In this document: positions 1-12,600 of the stretch, one piece after another
Layout: each line of letters opens with the position of its first letter
How positions within the stretch are numbered: the stretch's first letter is position 1
NCBI GenBank assembly: GCA_948567375.1
Contig: OX419759.1
Span: forward strand, 3,883,303 to 3,947,302
Direction of reading: 5' to 3'
DNA length: 64,000 bases
Source of the DNA: Lunularia cruciata
Taxonomy: Eukaryota; Streptophyta; Marchantiopsida; Lunulariales; Lunulariaceae
Translations under genes and position numbers: made by a program
Notes under the pieces: generated by a model
The model's input: the letters and a program-made list of their open reading frames with translations, nothing else
Databases searched by the model: none
Told to the model about the DNA's origin: nothing

Positions 1-278
1 AGTTTGGCCCATAGTTTTGGTGCAGAATCCTCATTCATAACATTATAAAACACTTTATCAGCAAGGTTCAACCTAACAGTGCTAATAGCTCTGAGATCTG
101 CATCTTCATCTTCCACATCCTCATCACTTTTCCCTCTTGTTTTTTTCTTTAGTGCTCCATGCAGTCCTTGCTAGACAAGAAGGTCCTTCATCTTCAGATG
201 CCAAAATCCAAAAAAAAAATTCCCATCAAACTTCTCCACTGAAAATTTAGCATTTGATATGGATATCACCCCTGCCAT
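1..278 (-). pseudogene. Ty1/copia gag N-terminus, partial, with in-frame stop
   Basis: Read on the minus strand from an ATG at 278, this begins with MAGVISISNAKFSVEKFDG and runs on to KMKDLLV. A TAG stop follows at 171-173, and the same frame continues through QGLHGALKKK and DLRAISTVRLNLADKV to the window edge. This is the UBN2-type gag of plant copia elements, which forms the capsid that packages element RNA. The stop sits where family members usually carry Gln, so a single CAG to TAG change explains it. The rest of the element (protease, integrase, RT, 3' LTR) lies outside the window to the left. Confidence 0.85.
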
Positions 279-354
279 TGCTTTGCTGTGAACTTGCTTC
301 TGGACCCACTTCCCTGCACCTTCAGATCTCAAGACTCTTTTAAGGACCAAATAA

Positions 355-366
355 GCTTTGATACCA
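355..366 (-). other. Copia primer-binding site (initiator tRNA-Met type)
   Basis: On the minus strand the sequence TGGTATCAAAGC lies two bases inside the LTR end. This is the usual copia primer-binding site, complementary to the 3' end of plant initiator tRNA-Met. It fixes the orientation of the element as minus. Confidence 0.8.
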
Positions 367-368
367 AT

Positions 369-769
369 TGTTAGAAAATACAGTCCCAAGGACCTCTCAC
401 AATAGCACATCCCAAAGCCAATTAAACAAAAATCAGAGGACTAAGTAAATAACATGGTTCACTCCTTGTCCCAGAAGCTACCTCCACGGCTGAAACAGGC
501 TCACACCAGCCTTTGAACCTTTATTTCTCATTGCACATAGATATATACACACAAGCAGAGATAGTCCCTCACCACTGTCATCCTATTGAACTCCTGAATA
601 TTGACTTGCAGGACTTCATGAGTATTGAACACTCAAGATATCTAGTCTCTTTAATACTAAGCCTTAGTAATGACTGAAAATATCTAGACAAGTGATTGTC
701 CCTGTCCTCACTGCATGTTTCATCAATCTAGTTTGCTCTTGTTCTTGATCAGTCAAATCCCTCATAACA
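369..769 (-). mobile_element. Copia 5' LTR (401 bp)
   Basis: The block starts TGTTA and ends TAACA, a perfect 5-bp terminal inverted repeat, and its inner end abuts the primer-binding site. Length 401 bp is normal for a copia LTR. Only this LTR lies in the window, so target-site duplication and insertion age cannot be judged. Its outer end touches a decayed LINE, which suggests the copia element inserted into that LINE. Confidence 0.75.
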
Positions 770-774
770 AGCCA

Positions 775-2540
775 AACATAACTTTATGGTCCAATGGTAT
801 CACCAAATACTCTCATGCAATTTCTATCAAAGGTGATAAGAAGGTTGAAAAAAGAGGATTATGCAAGCAAATTCAGTAAAGTTGGTCACAAAGCAATATT
901 AAAAATAATATACCAAATAACATCAATAGATCCCTTAACAAAAGAAGGTCATGCACATGAAGGATATCCTTGCCATGGTAGGATCTAAATAGAGTTTGAA
1001 AAAATCCTTAGGCCCAATTGGCACTCCGATGATACATAAGTCATCTCTACATATAATACATCTCTTTGGAAGCTAAAGGTTATGAGAAATACCAAAAAAT
1101 ACCTTACACTTTTGACACCTTGACTCTCAAGTCTACAATATGAAGCAAGGTAATAATGTGGTCAAAGGTCTGCTTGATTTGGCCTCCAAGATCCACAATG
1201 TGTGTATATTTTACCAAGGAAGGAAAGAGTCAATATAACATGGCTGAAGTAGGCAATAAAAGAGCTAAGGAATAAGCTATTGCAAATAGAGGTCCTCTTA
1301 AGAGATCTCCTTATGGTGGCTGATTGAAGAAGTAGTGAGTCCCTCTTATGAGAGTCATCCTAGTAGTGAATAGAAAAGGGAGAACTACAAAAGTATTACA
1401 AAGAAGGAATAATAATTATCAAGGATACATTGGCCTACTCAAGCTCTCTAGAGATGGATTCATGTGAGACAATATAAAAAGTATTCTTAACATCCACTTG
1501 CAATACAGCAAAATCTAGGTGGATATGAGCTCAAAACCTCTTGATGTAGCAATTTCAAATTGATGTGGACTAAGATTATATTGTAAGTGAGAACAATGCT
1601 AAAGGAAAATGGTACAACTAACAAGGCATTTTAAGACCTCACCAATAGCAATAAGTCTAATGCCTCTTGTTTCTTATTCATCACAAGAAGTTGATTGCCA
1701 GAAGTAATTAAGTAACTTACATTGCAATTTCCTTGCTACCAATGCAACCACTTTGACCAACTTTGTAAAATATAGAAGTATATCCACTTAGAGAGAATTT
1801 ATAAGATGCTTATAAACTCCCTTGACAAGTCTCCCTAAGGAGAGGCATAAGACCATGCATACACATGGGTAGATTGAAATTTATAAATATATTAGAGCTC
1901 AAAGGTAATATTCCAAGACCTCTAATGGTACTCTCTCTCTCTTTCTTTTGACTAACAATAAAATTGGTATAAAGAAGAAAGAGTCTGCCTAGTTGGATAA
2001 GCTATAGACAAAGGTTTTAGTGCTTGTACTGCTCTGCTATATTATATATCTTGACCCTAGATCCTACACCATTGTAACCAAGTGGAAACCAACTCAATTT
2101 TACAACTTAAATGAACTTTTTTTTAAGGTAGCGCAATCTCCAACTTGGACTTCCCAAAATCTTACAACCATTTCTCTTTATTCTACATGCATAATCTACT
2201 ATAAGAAAGGTCCATTGTGAGAGTAAGAGAGTACAAAGATTTTCTAGTCTCATCATCATGAATCACACATGGAAGTCATAGAATAAGCACAAACATGAAA
2301 AACTACTCTCAAATAACCCCAAAATATAGTATGCTTTGGATACTGATGACTCCCAAGACTAGAATGGTATACGAGCAAATTTTGAACAAAGAGCTTGTTT
2401 AAACTCATCATGGAGTGTAGGAAGAATCTTATATAATAAGAACAAACATGGAAAGCTAATACTAAAGTTACACAAAATGTAGTTTACTTGGGATGCTACT
2501 CCTACAATTCAATTGGCATACCCAAAACTGTCAAAAAAAG
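775..2540 (-). mobile_element. Decayed LINE, copy 1 (reverse transcriptase region)
   Basis: On the minus strand, broken frames give RT blocks that match the better copy at 36.7-38.6 kb: LQVDVKNTF, then GDLLRGPLFAIAYSLALLL, then a DLRVKVSK stretch, HVHDLLLLRD and FGDTIGP. The QGDPL block has a stop for Gln and Leu for Pro, and the Asp-Asp active site reads LVKYTH, so it is dead. Upstream (higher coordinates) it stays alignable by eye to the copy at 58.7-62.1 kb as far as about 2,530. The 3' half is missing: similarity ends at the copia LTR. Many stops and frameshifts; no intact ORF. Confidence 0.75.
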
Positions 2541-3181
2541 ATCAAATGTAGCATATATAATTTTGGAAGTAAACAATCTCAAGAGGGCAATTTACATCAC
2601 ATGGACATCCTAATAATGCATCCTTCACACATAGATTTATCCTTGACGAGATAAAGAGTCTATCAATCTCTGGCTATGATCTATCTCATGCCGCTCTAAA
2701 CTAACCCACATAAGGAAATGAAACCATAGCTAACATAAAAAGAGAAGTTGTAACACAAGATGCTCCATTTTATACCTCCTTAACAGTTCAAAACCACAAC
2801 CCTCCCGCGTCATAATTATAATCCTTACTTTCCAAAAGTTTAGTAATTATCTTTATGACCTCATTCAATTTTAGCGGATTCAGACATCACACCCGCTAAT
2901 GTTGAATGAGGTCTTTATATAAAGACGTGATGTCTACATGCTATCCCTCCCGTAAATTTGGACGGAAATGACTTCACTTGTGTAGGAAATATGCAATTAA
3001 AACCGCCTATAGTGAATCAATTATTCTAAGGGATTAAAGAAATGGGCACGAAGGAAGAAACGCAAACAGAACTAAACTCGAATGTGTGAGTTTAGAATGT
3101 TCGGATAGTAGTGTGTTTTGCTACGAGAGCCTGATCGAAACCACTTCCACGATTTAAGCCCATGCAGAACCTCAGTTCATA
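2541..3181. other. No gene recognised
   Basis: AT-rich sequence between the LINE remnant and the P450 pseudogene. A minus-strand fragment near 2,600-2,650 reads KDKSMCEGCII, faintly like the zinc-finger region of copia integrase, but nothing around it supports that. The last 100 bp would be the promoter or 5' UTR of the ancestral P450. Confidence 0.4.
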
Positions 3182-5440
3182 ATGTTTCTTCCTACAGCCA
3201 GATCTCCGCTACCGTTGTCTCCAATACGGCGTCTAACGGGACGTTCAGTAGCAGTGCTGGTGTTGATTTCACTCATCGTAGTTGCTGCAACCTCTGTATT
3301 GAAGATATTTTTCCCAGAGAGATAAAGGGCGTCCTGGAAGCTTTGCAGTGCCATTCTATAGATAAGGCAGCAACAGCTTTTACCCTGCTTATTATGAGAA
3401 TACGTTCAAGGCTTGGTACGCTTGGAAATAGAACTGCATAGACCTGTGTTGAAGGCGTTTGCGGCTGGTCGTCAATGCATCTTCTTCGGTGCACCAGCTG
3501 GCGTTAAGTTCCTTCTCAACACCCAGCACCGACGATAAACAAGGGGGTTTTAGCCTGCATCAATGAGAGAACTTATAGGTGAACGTGCTAGCTTGAGTAA
3601 AACTGGCAGAGTATTCGAACCACGGGAGTTTCTTGACGAAATCTTTCTTGAATAAGGATATCATAGGCAAGTACTTCGCGGTCATGGATCAGATGGCCAG
3701 ACACCATGTTGGAAAGAACTGGATGTGTTGCGACGATGGTCCAGTCGCGAAGGCCAGGGATTTAGTGGAAAGATCCGCTCTCAGTGTGATGACCGATCTA
3801 TGCATGGGCTTGTCTGAACCCGCCGAGGTGGCACATTAAAACTCTGTGCCATGTATTCAGCAATGGGATATTCACGAAGCAGGTCCGATTACCTGAATTC
3901 ACATTTATGAGTTCTTGAAGACCAAGAGGGAGCTTCATGATTCTAGGGGATAAATATTGCGAAGAGAAGACAAGAGCTGAAGGAAGGTGCAACTCCGGAC
4001 CATGAATTTCTGTCTATCCTTCTTACCCAGCCCGACCTTAATAGAACGAGTTTACGGATGATGATATCATACAAAATATGGTCCACAGGGCGAGCAGGTT
4101 TCGACACCACTAGTACGACACTCATATATTCGCTGAGAAGGGTTGGTAAGCACCCCGATGTGTACGAGAAGTTGATCAAAGGTTTAGGGTGTTGACCATT
4201 CCATCCAGACCGGGTGATGAATCGCTTTGTCATGGTACTGTTCCAAATTTTCTCCGTCCATCTCAATATATTTGCTAGATGCTGTGGATTTAATCACATA
4301 ATTCTAGACCAGATCAACTTAAGCGAGCTACAAGGGTTATCCATTGAAAGACAAGTGATGACTGTTGCAGATGAGTGCTTGTGTACAGAACACGCTAGTA
4401 TTGCAGCGAGAAAAGAAGAAAGAAGGTGCGACTCTTACAGCCGAAGATATCAAGGCCACGAAGTATACTTGGATGGTGGTAAATGAAGTTTTACGATTGG
4501 AACCGGTCGTTACAACTCTTTTCCGAGAAGCTAGCGCAGATTTTGATTACAGCGGTTGCAAAGTTCAGAAGGTCATACGGTGAGTCATACTTCATCTTCT
4601 TCCCTTCAATTTCGTTGAGGATTGCAAGTGTGTTTAGCTTGGAAATCAAGCCGGGCTGTTTTATACCGGTCAATCAAAATATTGTCGATAGACAGAGACT
4701 CTGCAATTGACTTTTCATTTAGCCTTCGACACGATTCTAGTGTTATACAAGGACTTCACAGTTGAAGTTGGTTTTTCCTTTCGTTTCGTGAGCAATCATG
4801 TAAGATATTCCCGTCTATCTGCAGACTTAGGTCATCATAGTTGAATAACAGAGAATTGGTAATTTTCTTCCTTCTTGTACGTAACCGCAACTCATCTCTT
4901 ATAAGTCTGCCGAACACACCAACAAAATGCCACTTATATCTGCATAGAGTTGCTCATATTTCTTCCAACGTTGTTTCGCTTCTGCGAGTAGTTTCTGTCA
5001 GTCTTAAACCATAACTAGGGCATCAGGTCCAGCTGAAAATTATCTGGATCTGATACCGATCCAACATTAAGGAAAGAATTACCAACCAGGTTCCAACTCC
5101 TTACTCATTATTTGAATTATTCTGCATGTGCAGCTGGTTGTAGGGACTCCAATATTCGCATTGGAATGAGGAGCTGTTTAAAGATTGGGAGAAGTTTGAT
5201 CTGTCGAGGTTCGAGAACAACGCGTTGGGAGGTGCGCCACCCTTCCTTCAGCTACTATCCGCTTGGAGGCCACCATCGACTTTGTCCTGGAAAAGAATTT
5301 GCGAGGCTAAACATGTTCTCATTTATCCGCAGTCTCCTAAGGAATATAAATCTATAGTGGGAAGTTGTGATTCCTGATGACAAGATTGTGTACAGTTGGA
5401 TGTTCAGGGATTGCCAATCAAAAGCACCAAAGTGAAAATG
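3182..5440 (+). pseudogene. Cytochrome P450 pseudogene, CYP85 clan
   Basis: Several frames together spell a P450, a membrane-anchored haem monooxygenase of the ER. In order: an N-terminal anchor from the ATG at 3,182 (MFLPTARSPLPLSPIRR then a hydrophobic stretch); the Pro-rich hinge KGRPGSFAVPF near 3,324; a substrate-recognition stretch KAFAAGRQCIFFGAPAG; helix I AGFDTTSTT at 4,094-4,120; helix K ExxR as EVLRLEP at 4,485-4,505; and the haem loop GGHHRLCPGKEFAR with the ligand Cys at 5,283-5,285. The signature motifs survive, but there is a stop at 3,363-3,365, more stops downstream, frame changes between almost every block, and what look like old introns near 4,190-4,340 and 4,590-5,130. The RLCPGKE and helix-I wording fits the CYP85 clan (CYP716/CYP85/CYP90 type, terpenoid or steroid oxidation); the exact family is uncertain. 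Confidence 0.8.
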
Positions 5441-8400
5441 TTCTGAAGGCTATCTCGGTTTGCAACGTCAGAATGGTCACGGGATCAGAATTCCAGTACC
5501 GGTACCGTGAAGTAGGCACCCGGTAAGGAAGTCCGACACCAAGCGTGAGGCTCATGGGATGCTACTTCGTCCTATGACGTCATAAACTGGCTGGCACAAG
5601 GATAGGCAATCTTGGTAAGGCAGGACTTGACCCGCATCGGAGACATTACTCGACAGTTACGGTTGCAACCAGGACATATTGCAACCAGGTTGCAATATGT
5701 CCCACAGGACGCTACTTGAGAAAAGCACTTTACTCCTGTTATAACTTGAACTGCATAGCACTTGAAAAAATACGTGTATCCCATTAAACCGTAAGATAGT
5801 GATTATTTTTTCTCTTCCGCCAGCTCACTAGAGTACAACACCGCAAGTCTGTCTTAACGGACGTTGAGTTCATAGTCATTGTAGGAAGATGAACTCAATG
5901 TGTCAAGTACAACACCCTCACGTGAGATCATCTCTTCGCCTTCGATCAACTCTACTTTCGAGTCAATAAAATGAGACCTGCTAGCCTGCATAGTGATTTC
6001 ACTGGGCATCGTCCCAGTTGAGTTTACAAACACTACATCGCTATATCGGAGTCTGCAAGCAGAGTTCTGTGACGCAACTCTCAGTTAGAGGTACATCTTT
6101 TGTCACAAGGGTTTATCAAGTTGGCTTGCAGCGTCTGAGCAATTGTACGTGCTTGTCCTACGGCCCCTAGGTCTTCATGGCAAAAGCCCTTCCAGGGCAT
6201 AGCGAAAATATCTACGGCGGGAAAAGCAAAGCGGCAGGCTCCACTGATTAAAAGTTGAGCAGCTCAGAGAAGAAAATAGAGTTTCTTCTCCGAATGCAAC
6301 CTTGAACACGTAAGGACGAAAGCAACGTTCGAGGGCACTATTCCAGAGCCTTCGTTTTGATCGAACCGCTGACATACATACATACGGTCCTAGAATGGAA
6401 ACTCTCAATAACCGGTTTCAACCGGTTTCGTCACTAAGGTGTCACGGAGAGTAGCCAGTGACGATACACGAGTTGCCAGAGGATTTGCACTTGGAGAACC
6501 TTGCCCGAGGCGGCTCATATCTTACCGAGTTGTGCTAGTGGACCAAACCACCGTCAATTAAAGGTGCAAAATAGAAAAAATATAAGAGAATATATAATAA
6601 AAGCCATTCTATGTTTGCAGGTGAAGTAAACGAAAAACGATTGGACATATAATATTCTATCAATACGAGAAATGTTTAGGGAGAGCACAGTACTTTTGAG
6701 GAATTGAATTTAGTGCTAATTTGACTATCCATTTTGGTAAAGGAGAGAGAGTTGTTTAGTTCTGTTATTGTGGTAGCATTCATGGAGAACAAACGCATCT
6801 ATCAATCCAATATTAAAAAACTAGCATATATATCAAAGTTTTCTCAAAAGAATCAAGTTGCAAAAATTTATGTTGGATCAATCAACAGATGTCTTTTCCT
6901 GTAAACCAGAAAACTTGCATTGGACAGTAAACACATTAAGAAATATAATCATTTGATAAAAATGCTAAAGTTATGCCATGATAAACAAAAGAGTATTCTT
7001 TTTGAAAAAATAATTTTCAAATTTCAAATCATTTATCTTTTTCTGGCTTCTTTTTATTATAGAGTTGAGCTATTCCAAATATTAAAATATAAAGATTTTT
7101 ACAAGTAAATTCCGTTATACTATAATGCATAAGGGTGACAAAGTCACTTTTAGTGAAATTCGATCATAGTAGAAGATTGATACATCAATACCTCATTCAA
7201 GGTTTACGATATGTTCTTATGAAATACTAGGTGCTTTTTATAATTTGCAACACCTATCACAAAAAAAATCTCTTACAGATGTTAAGTCATTTGAAGTTAA
7301 TCAACTGATCTTCATGTAGGAATTTTAAATGCGTCAAGACTTCATTTAAATTATAAGAGCATGAAGCTTGATGGATTAGTGATGTTATTAGGTTTGATTG
7401 ATTAGTTGACTCGTAATTTTTATAGACCACAAATGGGGTTATTTAAAGCGGTAAACTTCGTTTTAAAACTGATCTCGACTTCGAAACTCTGAAATCCTTA
7501 TGGTAGAGGATTAACTAAATTCTACATGGAGAGTTGGGCATACTTATCTAGAATGTGATCCAAACCTTTAAATTTTAGTTGATCAATATTCAGTGAGTAA
7601 TTTTAGTGAATTCATACTTATATAATAAAATAAATTTCTTTAGTGGAATTATACATAGTTTATTTTTGGATTTGAATATTAACCGCTATGCTCTCGTCGT
7701 GCGGGGTCATTGGTTGAAATTCTAATTTCCTAATGGTACCGTATGTTAATTTCCTTGTAGATGTAGAGTTTTTCGGATGGGTGGAGGGTTTGTTTGCTAT
7801 TCTTATTTGCTAATTGTACCTTAAATTTGCTTTCTTGTAAATTTAGAGTTTGTTGGATATGTTTTTCTTGGTTTTTGCATTTAAAAATTGTTGAATTGAG
7901 TTCATAGTATTAAACTAAAGAAATTATCACTCCCTATTGGGTTAAGAGTCAATTTCAAGAGGTATTTTGTAGAAAATATGACCATGCATATTTTTCCTAT
8001 AAGTATGCGTTTCTGGAAACCTTATATAAAGGTAAAAAGCAAAGGATATTTCTCACTTCTTCCTTCTAAAGATATTTCAAAGAATCTGGTGAAGAGATTA
8101 AATGGGAGAGCAAATACATCACCTTCTCTTCATTCATTCCTTGGAGAGACATACGGAGAAGTTTATAGGAAAAGCTTAGTATAAAATAAAAAACAAGTTT
8201 GGAGGGTACTTTTTAGAAAACGTTTTTGCTTCCTCATTTAATTTTCTCATCATGGTTGATGAGATTGCTTTTACTTGAGATTTAGATGACGTTATTTTGG
8301 AAAAGACTAGAGAAGAATCTTGGCTAATCAAATATCCCTATATTCATGTTCATAATATAATGAGCATGAATGGACAAGAGCCAAATTCGTGAGAGTGGAG

Positions 8401-9111
8401 GAGATTATGGAAGAGACTTGAATAGCATAAAATTGAAGATTGCATCAAGATGGTGTATGGATGGCTCAAGTCAATTAAATGCAAAGTTTGTAAAATTTTA
8501 TTGGTTAATTTAGTTCAAATTCTTTCCCATCTTTCTCATATAGACAAAGTAAACCCAAAATAAATCCTAATGCAATGCAACGATCAATTATATGAAAATA
8601 TGATTAAGCAACTTCCATCTAAATTGTAAATTATAGTTAGAAATTTGATCACAAGAGAGCACAGCGGTCAATGCATACCAAGAAACCTCAACATAGATTA
8701 GCATACTTGATCAGACAAGTGAGCTCCACTAAATGTCTTACACGTGCCAACACAACCACCATTACACAAATTTCATATGCATTAATGTACATACATAATA
8801 TACATTAGACAAACATTAAGAAACACCTAGCATATATTACCAAAAATATAGTAGCATTCTCCAATGCATACTAGCATGTCTTATTATGTCCATGCACGCA
8901 TTCCGTTATGCATATAGAGAGCATACTATAATATAGTGGCGTAGCAAAAAGGAGTACATACTTATATATACCTAATACATAAGAGCTTAGTGTGTAAGAG
9001 CTTGATACATACAAGCTTATTCTTGTACGTAGTGACAATATAGGTCTATGGGAAACTAGACTATATGCTCATACACATAAAAGAATGAATTCCTTGTTAT
9101 AAATTCCTGTC
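5441..9111. other. No gene recognised, mostly AT-rich DNA
   Basis: 5.4-6.5 kb is more balanced in composition, like the gene-bearing parts, and may be decayed 3' flank of the P450. 6.5-9.1 kb is strongly AT-rich with only short open stretches. No RT, integrase, tRNA or known protein motif was found. Confidence 0.4.
5672..5702. repeat. Near-perfect palindrome (15-bp arms, 1-nt centre)
   Basis: The arm GGACATATTGCAACC at 5,672-5,686 is followed after one A by its exact reverse complement at 5,688-5,702. Immediately before it, 5,661-5,670 reads GGTTGCAACC, itself a 10-bp palindrome sharing the arm's inner half. No gene context explains it. Confidence 0.85.
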
Positions 9112-9275
9112 TTGCACGAAGCTACAATTTACCTTAAACGCGTAGTGCAAGAGCAAACTCCATCCAATTTCACTTTCGCCCAATCTGGTTGTCTTTTGTC
9201 CGAAACTGTTCTAACAAAATTCCCTTTATTTGTCTTACTTCACAAGTATCCTTCAATCGCACTAAGAATTTCCTG

Positions 9276-9418
9276 GAGCCATCTCCATGCTCGGACCTCT
9301 AAACCTACGATAATAGTTGAATCCCATCTCCATAGCCGGAGCTCTAAACCTACAATAATAATAGAAGCCATCCTTCGTGTTCTCTACGCGGTCGCCTTTT
9401 TCCCAATAATAATAGAAG
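9276..9418 (+). repeat. Three short tandem units, the third holding a LINE 3' tail
   Basis: Three units each begin with CCATC. The first ends in a related ATAATAGTTGAATC and the other two end in AATAATAATAGAAG. The third unit (about 9,368-9,418) contains, at 9,368-9,404, the last 37 bases of the LINE 3' tail (CCATCCTTCG ... CGCGGTCGCCTTTTTCCC). That segment lies between two exact 14-bp copies of AATAATAATAGAAG at 9,354-9,367 and 9,405-9,418. Confidence 0.7.
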
Positions 9419-9427
9419 ATGGACCTG

Positions 9428-9560
9428 AGTCCTGTGTGGCGCACACTGCCCACATTGGCAGGGCCTCAGTCCTGTGCCAGACATACTGCCCACATTGGCC
9501 CGGCCTGAGTGCTGGGCGCGGGCACATTGCCCACATTGTGCCGCGCACACTGCCCACATT
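9428..9560 (+). repeat. GC-rich direct repeats around TGCCCACATT
   Basis: TGCCCACATT occurs at 9,447, 9,487, 9,528 and 9,551. The first three are 40-41 bp apart and share a CCT(C/G)AGT(C/G)CTG context. The block is clearly richer in G and C than its surroundings. Open frames cross it on both strands, but they simply follow the repeat and match no family. Confidence 0.75.
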
Positions 9561-9639
9561 AGCTTTCCCAAGTCGAATAAGCCGGGATTCTTCAGGCTGC
9601 ATCGTTTCATCGTTCACAAGGAGACAGACAGACAATCAG

Positions 9640-12600
9640 TAGGACTCGCGACCTTTTGGCTCTTTTTAGCATTGATCTTTCACCCATATCCTTTTAGTGC
9701 GGGTGCCTAGAGCGCACCATCTCATGCCGAGAGCACTCCATTCTCGATCCACACCTGTTGCCGTAGACCCCCACTCCGATTTGCGTTCCGTATCGAGGCG
9801 CTCTAGCTCGGGACTTTCGACTCAAGGAGGATTACAACTGCGCAGACCGATGGCTGTGTATGGTGTAGGCTTCGGCCCCGTGGCCCCTGCCGTCCATGTG
9901 CTGGGAGTTGTCATTTTGGCCAAGACACAGACCACGCTTGGCCCGAACTCACAAACTTCTGTGTCTATCTTTTCCGTATTAGGTACCAACAGAGGTGGAT
10001 TGCATTTCTGCGCCAGTCATTGATGTATGCGGACGATCCCCAGAGTGTCAGCTAGTGCAAAGCTAGAAACTGCTGAAGTGAAACCAAGATCGTATGACAA
10101 CGATTAGCTACCTCGGTCAAGCACCGGAACAAGTTCAGGATCAAAAGGTGATTCTTGTGGGGCCCACTTCACTTTATGCAACAAATCTATGTCACAACCG
10201 AAAAGTAAAGAGTAGGGTGTTTACTTTTTGCCAAGTCAATCCGACATAGCCTTGCACGTATGTAGACATGGCGCCCACATCCAAATTTTTGTGTTCTTGG
10301 GGTGGATTGTAATTCGATCGTCTCCAGTCGAGCGTCGCCTCTATTTGTTCATTTCTGCATAAAGGACTTATTACCCTATCTTCAGGTAGACATAGCCAGG
10401 TTATAGGTGAGCGGACAGATCCAAACTCCAAACGCTTTATCTACTTTTCCATTACTCCTTTGTTTGGCGCGATGCAAACGGAACTTTGCTGTTGAATAAA
10501 GGGGCATTGATGAATGTGAAGGAAAACAAGCGTGTCTCATTCCAACTCTTTTCGGCCCGGTGATCGAAGCTTCTCCAGTCGATTGGAATCATTGGTTAGA
10601 ACACTGTGTGAAAATATTTATGCATGAAGATAACTTAGTCTTACGGATAGGATCATGGGAACAGTTCCAAGAAGCCACATTACCATTTGAGTACTGCAGC
10701 GATTATTTATCGACCCCAAGTTTAACATGCAGCAATGTTACATTGTAGGTCATCATCAGTAGAAAGACACCTCGAGCGTTAATTATGACTTGAGAGAAAG
10801 AATCAATATTCTTGAACCCTGAACCATGCTACAGTGAACTATCCGATTTTTGATTCTTTCTTTTGTAGAAAATGAGCACTGGCCTTTTATAGAATGGTTT
10901 ACAGTTATTGCAAGTTTTACGAAAGTCATGAGCGTAAAAAAATTACTTGAAATCTCATTGAGATCATAGGCATTGGAATTGAACAAAGCTATAGAATCGA
11001 GTATGAAAATTAAAATCACAGGCACTAGTCTTGAACAAGTCCATAAAATTTATTACAGACATCGATATTCCGGAGAGTATGAGTCAATTTGTTACACTCC
11101 CGTAATCTTTTAGGGAACCGCCCGTCCAACAAAGAATGGAATCGTTACTCTTAAGTGCCCAATTGGAAATGCAAGGGCCCAACCCACTAATCATTTCATG
11201 TCAGTTCTTTATTCTGTAAAAAGAATCTGAAAAGTTTAAGGGACGCGATTTGAACTTACTTAGATCCAAAAGACATGAGTTTTTTGCTACCGAAGTTAAG
11301 CTTAGGCGCAATCTTTAACTCCTATGGTTAGGACACATCATTCACCCGTAATGCCACTATATTACAGTTAGGTATATCGACAGGAACTGAAGCCACTTGT
11401 CTTTGTCAAGGTCAATCCAATTTAAAGTGTAAGTTGGAAACTCTAAGCATAACTGGTTTGGCTGAAAGTAAATTGCATGCGTGCAGCAGACACGAGGAAC
11501 ATTCACACTAGAAGAAAATTTATCATATTTTATCAATAATTTTAAACTTATCAATTTTTTATACAAAATATAAATATATTCATTTTTAAGATTAAATTTT
11601 ACATTCTACTCTCGCTAAATATCCCAATTAACAATTTCTTCATACAACACCATGTCTCTGGATAGCTTCAGTTTCTAAAAATTGCACAAGCGCACACTAT
11701 AAGCGCGCACACTCATAGGTGCACCACGGCAACGAATGGGAGTGTTCCACTTACCGAGACTGGGTTGTACTTTCTCGACTGGTCAAGGTCAGAGTGTGCT
11801 GTTTTAAAAGTGCTGAGATCTGCATTGAGTGCAATAGAGGAGGCAAAAATAGAGCTGCAATCGCGACTGGTTGTGAGGACATGAGCATGTGTCTCTTAAA
11901 TTTTAGTGGTGAACCCGTGCTCTCCAAAATAAGCTTGAAAGGAGGGAGGGCAGATAAGGCCTTTTACCCAGAACTGTTGGAACAGACTGCAGTCCTGTCT
12001 TGGATACTTTCGAGAGGTTTCTATGATAACATCTGAGGAAATGGGAACTGATTCTACTGGTGCTACTTTGTTCTGCAAAAGGACGCCACTACAGCCGATT
12101 TGACTCTGGATATCTTTCTTTTGGCATCAGCTACCTTTCTATCATCAAGTCGATTCAAGGCGAGAATAAGGATGCACAATGCTTTACCCAGTTCCTAGGC
12201 GTCAAGAGCTCTGCAATTCCAGGTCTCTATGAGTCAAACACCCTGGGCAAAGTTTGCATGCGAACAGCGCCATGCCGGTGATGTGTCATTTCAGACTGCT
12301 CAACGGTAAAAAGAACTGAGATTTGTAAGACACAGAGAGAATAGGCGAACGGCTATCAATTACAGGTATGAACTATTGCAGTACGAAGGTCGGGGTAAAG
12401 TCTCTAAATAATGACGGTCACTAAACTCTCTGTGGCTGTTGAAGTGTGACACTTGATTGTGTGGCTGTTCTTCTTTCAGTAACCCGGGGAGCTGTCAGGA
12501 GTGTATATAGCTGGAAATATCTTTCTTGTGGCTATGGAAATAGGCTAGCGCAATGGTGCGTGTAATATAACCATGGCGACCATCTCATGTCGTAGACTGC

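Noticed and set aside
2590-2660. CEGC motif like copia integrase zinc finger (minus)
   Set aside because: Isolated, with no neighbouring copia motifs; the region aligns better with the upstream part of the LINE family or with nothing.
9112-9642. 176-codon plus-strand open frame
   Set aside because: It runs through direct repeats and a LINE-tail fragment and is matched by open frames on the other strand.
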